From NCBI RefSeq assembly GCF_905171775.1, contig NC_053490.1:156928469-156992468 (forward strand): a stretch of DNA of 64,000 bases, written 5' to 3'. Numbering within the stretch: the first letter of the stretch is position 1; every line of letters begins with the position of its first letter. The notes below the pieces were generated by a model. That model did no database searches. It was not told the origin of the DNA and worked only from the letters and a program-made list of their open reading frames with translations. The translations under genes and the position numbers were made by a program. The stretch comes from Rana temporaria. Its lineage: Eukaryota; Chordata; Amphibia; Anura; Ranidae. Positions 58,756 to 64,000 of the stretch are shown here, one piece after another.

Positions 58756-61127
58756 CCTAAAGCTTATGTTAAATAAGTCTGACACATTTGATATCAGAAG
58801 AGGAACACGTCAGGGCTGCCCGTTATCCCCGTTATTATTTGCCCTCCTTATCGAACCGCTTGCTCAGAAAATCAGATCAGACCCCACTATCCTAGGTATA
58901 GAATTAGGAGGTCATAAACATAAATTATGCCTATTTGCGGATGACATTCTTTTATTTCTTTCTTCCCCGCAAGTAACTGGCCCTAATCTCATCCCAATAC
59001 TTGATAGATTTGCGACGTTCTCAGGTCTAGCCATTAATCCCAAGAAATGTGTAGCACTAAACATATCCCTCTCAAGACTAGAATTAAGTGCAGCCACAGT
59101 AGGTCTTCCATTTACATGGTCGGATAAGAGCATCCCGTACTTAGGAACACACGTAACGGCTGATACATCTGATTTATTCTCTTATAATTATCCCCCTCTT
59201 CTTAAACAGATAACAAACTTACTCAAATCCTGGTCCCAGCTCCCATTATCCTGGTTAGGTAGGATCAATGCAGTTAAGATGACAATATTACCAAAATTGT
59301 TGTATCTTTTTAGAGTGCTCCCGAGTCAAATACCGGCTTACTTTCTGAGGATAATACAAAACAGAATGACGACCTTTATATGGGGCACATCTAGGCCCAG
59401 AATAAAGGCGAAAATCTTGCATCTCCCCAAAACTCAAGGAGGGTTAGGATATCCGAATTTTACAAACTACTATAGGGCAGCGCAAATTTCAACCTTGGCC
59501 AAATATCATGCAAAAAAGGAAACACCTCTCTGGGTAGCGATTGAGGCAACCGAGTGTGATCCCATCCCTCCAGCTAACTTAATATGGATTCTTCCCAAGC
59601 TACGCGGGAAAATCTGCAATCCAATTATTAAACATTCTCTCTCACTATGGGATAGCTATAAATCCAAGTATTCACTGGTGTCCCCTCTCAACCCACTGCT
59701 TTCATTTTATAAAAACCCAACATTTTATCCGGCATGGATCTTCCCTAACACATTCAAGGAATGGGTAAGGAAAGACTGTATATATGTCTATACATTTTTG
59801 GATTCATCGGGTATCATGCCCTTCCCGACAGTATGTAAAAAATACGGTATACCTCAATCAGAATTGTTTCGATACCTCCAAATAAAAAATTTTGTGGAAA
59901 CACATCTGACTTCTTCGGCTCTGAAAAACCAGATGTCACCTTTTGAAAGTATATGTAAAGATAATCCACATGTAAGAGGTACAATTTCGGTTCTGTACTT
60001 GCAGTCACTATCCCACAATAACACAACAAAGCTTCCTTATGTTCAGAAATGGGAGAGTGACCTGGGTATAGAACTGAATACCTCGGATTGGAATCAAATA
60101 TGGCGAAACACTAAAACGGCTTCCTCGAATATAATAGCATTGGAAGCGGCCTATAAGGTATTAATGAGATGGTACCTGGTGCCAAGCAGAATAGCTAAAT
60201 ATGCACCAAACTGCACCGGACATTGCTATAGGGGTTGCATCACCGAAGGTACATATTTTCATACTTGGTGGACGTATCCAATAGTACAGAAATTCTGGGA
60301 TAAGATTTTCAAGATGGTAAATGTGGTGACTAAATTGAGAATACTTCCAGACCCTAAATTGGCACTACTGAATTTAAAGCCCATCAATCTAACACACACG
60401 CACTTCAAGCTACTAACACAACTCTTTACGGCAGCCAAACAAACCATAGCAAAAGCTTGGAAAACTCCAATTTTATCAACGACGGAAACAAAAAATAGAA
60501 TGAATATTGCTATGACGCACGCCAAAATGGAAGCGTTAGAAACGGACACGATCGCCAACTTTTAAAAAATATGGAACCCTTGGATACAATATGCTATACC
60601 AGAAAATGTTAATAAAGGTGTAATGATGCCATGGTAGCTTTCCTATACAAAAATAACCATTGTACATTTCATGCTTTGACGACGGATCCTAGCCCATCCC
60701 TGCAGACTTCCTTACCTGACCCCCCCCCATTTTCCTTCCTTTTCTTCCCTTCTTCCTTTTCCTGATCTGATACTGCATAAGGTAGTACCCTTGTGTATCT
60801 ACCGTTAACTTTGAAAAGGTAGCACATTTTAGAAATTTAAAGTTGATAGGTAGTAAGGTTACATTAAATAAGGACGTATTATCTTTGATATATTATCCAC
60901 TAGCCACTAGGACAAGTTGTAAGGATTACATATTTGGCTATGTTAACTACTTAAACTCTTCCTGCGATAGTACACAGAACATGGCTAAAATATTCCCGTT
61001 TATTGTTGTTTAAGAAAGATGATACTGTTAGTCAATCTTATGTTATAATAACCACCTGATTACTGTAACGAATGTATGCTTCATGTACAATTTATTCTTG
61101 CATTTAATAAAGATATTCTTGACAAGT
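58756..61127 (+). mobile_element. 5'-truncated Tx1-clade L1 LINE with 14-bp target duplication
   Basis: Exact direct repeats AAATTACTGTTTAC (58742-58755 and 61128-61141) bound the insertion. It begins within the reverse transcriptase domain and ends in a 3' UTR with a C- and T-rich tract (60719-60770) and AATAAAG near 61107. There is no long poly-A. The structure is that of ordinary target-primed, 5'-truncated LINE insertion. Confidence 0.9.
58757..60565 (+). pseudogene. Tx1-clade L1 ORF2 C-terminal part (partial CDS)
   Basis: An uninterrupted frame of about 600 codons, the longest in the window. Counting from an upstream ATG at 58730 (which belongs to the target DNA), it shows RRGTRQGCPLSPLLFAL at 23-39, the catalytic LFADD at 68-72, GLAINPKKC at 99-107, LSWLGRINAVKM at 173-184, FIWG..RPRIKAKILHLPK near 215-235 and GGLGYPNF. 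Near the end HCYRGC...H.WWTYP corresponds to the C-terminal cysteine/histidine motif, but the cysteine of the usual CP pair is replaced. The endonuclease and the 5' half of RT are missing, so it cannot move itself. It has no stop, which suggests a recent insertion. Confidence 0.92.
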
Positions 61128-61605
61128 AAATTACTGTTTACAGGGTATAGAGACATAATAGTTAACTGATTCCTTTTAAAATTGATTACAAATAGATAAA
61201 AATCAATCATATAGTGTACCTGTAGTTTAGTTTTTGCATCTACTTTCGTTTTTGCATGTTATCCTGCCTGTGTGCATGTACAGAGCCATAGAGCAGTGAT
61301 GGGTTGGAAAATGAAACTAGAATCTCCCAGTACTGTGGTCCTCAGGAAACAGACAACCAGGAAGTGTCCAGAACAGACAACAATTACAGCAACATCAGAG
61401 CAAAAACGAACAATGAGGACATAAAAAACAGGACTGCAGTAAGGTAAAGGAAGCTATTTAGCTAAAAAAAAATTCCTTTAGTGACCCTTTAAGGCAAATA
61501 TGTTTGGTCTAGCACCTTTTATATCTCAAACCTCCCTCCACTTCTCAGTCCTGTTTATCAAACCCCAATGATATATATGAATCAATTATTGTGTGTGGGG
61601 AGTTA

Positions 61606-62050
61606 AGCCTCGTACAGACGCTCGGTTTACTCAGCAAAAACCAGCAAAAAAACTGCTGGCAGAGCTTTCTTGCTGAGTATACCGAGCGTGTGTATGAGGA
61701 TTTCAGGTTTCTCGTCAAGAAAACTGCTTAAAATCTTGACAAGAAAAATAGAGAACCTGCTCTCTATTTTCTTGTCGTGATTCTCGGCAGTGTTTTCCTG
61801 TCGAGAAACCCGAGAGTGTGTATACTTATCTGTCGCCGTGGAAACCAGCGCATGCTCAAAATGACTTCAACAAATGCGCGGTAGCTTCCTAGGCATTGGT
61901 AGGGTTCAGCAAACTGGCGGCGACGGCATTGAATGTGACAAGCGCATGGCAACTTTAGAAACAATCGGCGATACGACCATCAGTGAATCGCGCATGTGTG
62001 AGATTGTGAGGTGAATGCTGGTTACCCAGCATGCACCTCTCCAACGCTAA
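61606..62050 (+). mobile_element. palindromic MITE, AGCCTCGTACAGAC end, 3'-damaged
   Basis: The left end AGCCTCGTACAGACGCTCGG follows TTA (61603-61605). The inner mirror CCGAGCGTGTGTATGAGG and CTCGTCAAGA/TCTTGAC arms match the family of 13832. No matching right terminus was found, so the end is approximate. Confidence 0.6.
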
Positions 62051-62452
62051 TCCCAGAAGAGGTATATTTTATTAACATCCACAATTAAACATATGTAATT
62101 GTGTTTCTAATGTAATAATGCATTATGCTCATATCTATAAAAACAAAAGAAAAATGTTGCCGGAACTTTGCTTTAAGATTGGTTATTTATATATTTTTTG
62201 TAATTTTTGTGGACCTGTGGATGTTTCACTGAACTGAGGAATAATCACTCATATGTCTAGTTTATTGATGACTTATTAATTGTGTGGTTTTTTTTACATT
62301 TTATGCAATTTATTCGCATATATGGCTATGTTTTTGGCAATTTATAAGATTTAATAAAAATGCTTTTCATTTGTATTGTTTACAATTTATGATAAAAGCA
62401 CTATTAAATCCAAAACCAAAAATGTAATATAGTGCAGCCTACCAATTATCAT

Positions 62453-63120
62453 TTGCTATCCCTGAGGAAGTCACGTGACCAGTGACGCAACGCGTCAGGT
62501 GGAGCCTTGTGACGTCAGTTCCGGTGTTTTTTTTTAACAGAAGTATGGTGAGGAGGCCTGTGTGTCACTACTCCCATTGCTTTTTACTGCGGATTTTATC
62601 CTTACTTGATGTAAGCAGGTTTTTTACTAAATACATTTACTTTTCATTTGGCAATATTGCACTATGGCTGTTATTTTTTTCCTTTGAGCGCCATTTATAC
62701 AAGAAGTGCCATTCCTTGGAGCGAGCTGTTTCCTCTATATGTTGAATTACCCAAGATGTTTTGATGCCAAGTTTTGGACGTAGTTCTTCGTCTTTGCCTG
62801 GAACCTGGATGCCTTTACAGATCCATCAGCAGGATTCCTTATCTGACTATCTGATGAGCCTTGTTTGACTCTTGGGTCATTGTTGGAGGTGAGCGGCCAA
62901 TTCATAAATTTAACAGTCAATGCTTGGATCGATGTTTTATCTGTTTTTTCTATGAGATTTTTGCCTTTATATGAACTAACTCCTACCATTGGGCTTTAGT
63001 TGGACTTTATTCACATTTATTTATTTATTTGTATGTTTGGATACTCAGCATATTTTTTCTTTGAGTATACTACTTTATGGCACATTATTGAATAAGCGCA
63101 CCATTCTCATCTTTTTCTTT
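62453..63120 (+). mobile_element. hammerhead-headed retroposon-like monomer with 12-bp target duplication
   Basis: Direct repeats TACCAATTATCA (62441-62452 and 63123-63134, the edge may slip by a base or two) flank it. The hammerhead-like motif starts only 9 bases from the left edge. The right end is AATAAGCGCACCATTCTCATC then TTTTTCTTTTT, the AGCGC plus T/C-rich tail shared with the foldbacks. No coding frame of note (the 87-codon frame at 62482 has no motif). It gives the clearest view of one unit: head, body, tail. Confidence 0.72.
62455..62506 (+). ncRNA. hammerhead-ribozyme-like motif (decayed)
   Basis: CTGAGGA (62462-62468), one extra A, stem II GTCAC/GTGAC (62470-62474 and 62482-62486), then GCAAC where GAAAC is expected, then GCGTC with predicted cleavage after 62496. 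Upstream GCTATC and downstream GGTGG give about five pairs of helix I, including two G-U. The A13 to C change should inactivate it. Confidence 0.6.
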
Positions 63121-63134
63121 TTACCAATTATCAG

Positions 63135-63600
63135 TCTTTTCATTTTGTGATGTGGCCAGTAACACACCTCTTGTATTAGAGCATCTGCTCTGGAAGAAAG
63201 ACACCTTGGGACAGCAGCATTGTCAGTCTGGGCAGAGGGCAGTGTTAAATGTATTGGAAGATTTAAATGCATTAACTAAATTAAGCCAAACTCCGGCTAA
63301 CACTTCATAAACAGTTACAACAACCTTTTTGGATAAAGGTTTTACATGAATAAATACAAGTTTGTTATTGCAAGCATTGTAAGACGGCTGTACACGGAAC
63401 AGGGACGGCGAATAGTAAGTAAACAGAGCGCGACCCACGTGGCGGGAGGAGGGGGGAATTGGGCGCCGTTCTGACACAAAAAACTCCATCGGTACAAGAC
63501 AGGGAAGGGAATATGGGGCAAATAAAGTAGTGGTTCCAGGGAGAAAAATGGCGGCGAGACAACTTCCGGTCCGCCCATTTCTGGGGGGGGCATGGGCGGA
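63135..63600. other. spacer without recognised gene
   Basis: No supported gene. The 155-codon minus-strand frame (63365-63832) crosses into the ribozyme unit and carries no motif. Confidence 0.4.
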
Positions 63601-64000
63601 AACCTCTAATTAAAGTCGGCCATAGAGGGGTATAAATATAGAGCACAATAAAAGTACAGCAGCTTCCTGATGACGCAATATATCTTGCGAAACGTGTAGA
63701 GGCTGCTGACACACTACGGTATACCACACCGATCGCAAGAGAGGCTCGGGGGGAACGCAATAGAGGAACGATATTTCTCTCATATGTTTGCATACACGCC
63801 TGGAGAAGCTTGGTGTCGGCAAACAGGCACACTAAAATGTGAGTGGAATATATGCTTTATATTTTAAACCAAATACATTTTTTACTTACTACACTATGAT
63901 GGGCATCCTTTCCCTGTGAGTTTTTATAGAGAAAGAGAGGCCATAGTAATACTATATCCAAGATACCTGACAGCTGTGGTGACCCTAAACAGGAGTGGTT
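63601..64000 (+). mobile_element. hammerhead-headed retroposon-like unit, cut by the window end
   Basis: A unit headed by the best-preserved hammerhead-like motif (63657-63708), with GGTATAAATA at 63629 upstream. The body runs to the window edge, so tail and target duplication cannot be seen. The left limit is a guess. Confidence 0.55.
63657..63708 (+). ncRNA. hammerhead ribozyme (type I-like), best-preserved copy
   Basis: Helix I: CAGCAGCTTC (63657-63666) pairs over 10 positions with GAGGCTGCTG (63699-63708), with one G-U. Core CTGATGA (63667-63673) is intact. One extra C precedes stem II GCAA-TATATC-TTGC (63675-63688). GAAA (63689-63692) is intact. Helix III is 2 bp (A-T, C-G, loop GT), followed by A; cleavage is predicted after 63698. 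All conserved core residues are present. The single extra base between CTGATGA and stem II departs from the minimal consensus and may affect activity. Hammerheads with very short helix III are known from Penelope-like elements and retrozymes. Confidence 0.72.

Larger units (their letters stand above)
58711..61488 (+). mobile_element. T2/Kolobok-like element interrupted by a LINE
   Basis: Starts TTAAATGAGTTGTAAAGG (TTAA 58707-58710) and ends CCTTTAGTGACCCTTTAA (TTAA 61489-61492). The native body is 58711-58755 and 61142-61488. The LINE at 58756-61127 split it. Confidence 0.72.
56950..62400. mobile_element. outer decayed foldback element hosting later insertions
   Basis: The left arm (about 56990-57207 continued at 58673-58706) mirrors about 62140-62400. 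Examples are CCAAAAACATATGCAATTAT and AAATGCATAAAATGTGAAAA versus TTTTTTACATTTTATGCAAT and ATATGGCTATGTTTTTGGC on the right; CAGTTCATTGAAACATCCAC also has its mirror near 62220. Between the arms lie the foldback at 57208, the T2/LINE pair at 58711 and a palindromic MITE at 61606. Similarity is moderate, so limits are approximate. Confidence 0.55.

Noticed and set aside
63660..63710. Box C (TGATGA) and box D (CTGA) with a terminal stem, like a C/D snoRNA
   Set aside because: Spacing is too short and the inner hairpin plus GAAA explain the same bases better as a hammerhead.
1..64000. CRISPR arrays, operons, bacterial promoters or terminators
   Set aside because: The window is vertebrate repeat DNA; no regularly spaced short direct repeats or prokaryotic gene organisation is present.

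Overview
The window reads as repeat-rich vertebrate DNA, most likely from a true frog (Ranidae). The basis is the mix of repeats: Tx1-type L1 LINEs, piggyBac elements with TTAA target sites, very abundant TTAA-flanked non-autonomous elements with a GCGCTATAA/CGATCAGCGAT-type body, T2/Kolobok-like elements with TTAAAG ends, and palindromic CpG-rich elements with 3-bp target duplications. The species is an inference. I found no convincing host protein-coding gene, tRNA, rRNA or CRISPR array. Nearly all open reading frames are transposon remnants or chance frames in CpG-rich elements.

Layout. 1-5 kb: a Tx1 LINE split by a Tigger-like element that is itself split by a second LINE tail, then a palindromic element and a Tc1 remnant. 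7-12 kb: a DNA transposon, a LINE 3' end with a 14-bp target duplication, and a decayed full-length piggyBac element. 13-24 kb: several TTAA-type and 3-bp-duplication elements around an AT-rich repeat-poor stretch. 24.5-29.6 kb: one T2-like element swollen to 5.1 kb by a better-preserved piggyBac copy, a cassette of three nested elements and a foldback insertion. 30-38 kb: LINE remnants, a hAT-type element, and a second LINE split by a palindromic element and by a foldback carrying its own insertion. 39-47 kb: a hAT-type element holding three other transposons, plus CR1/L2-like tails. 48-49.6 kb: repeat-poor sequence. 50-64 kb: foldback and monomer elements that carry hammerhead-ribozyme-like motifs, three T2-like elements in a row, and a Tx1 LINE with a 611-codon reading frame.

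Most unusual content. A family of elements is built from a unit with a hammerhead-like head (CTGANGA, one extra base, a hairpin, GAAA, then UH) and an AGCGC plus T/C-rich tail. It occurs as single units and as head-to-head palindromes, and several copies are flanked by 12-16-bp direct repeats. This resembles Penelope-like or retrozyme-like retroelements, which are known to carry hammerhead motifs. No reverse transcriptase or GIY-YIG frame accompanies any copy here, so they look non-autonomous. Several nested insertions can be read precisely because the interrupted element or LINE frame rejoins when the insert is removed; this gives a relative order of transposition events.
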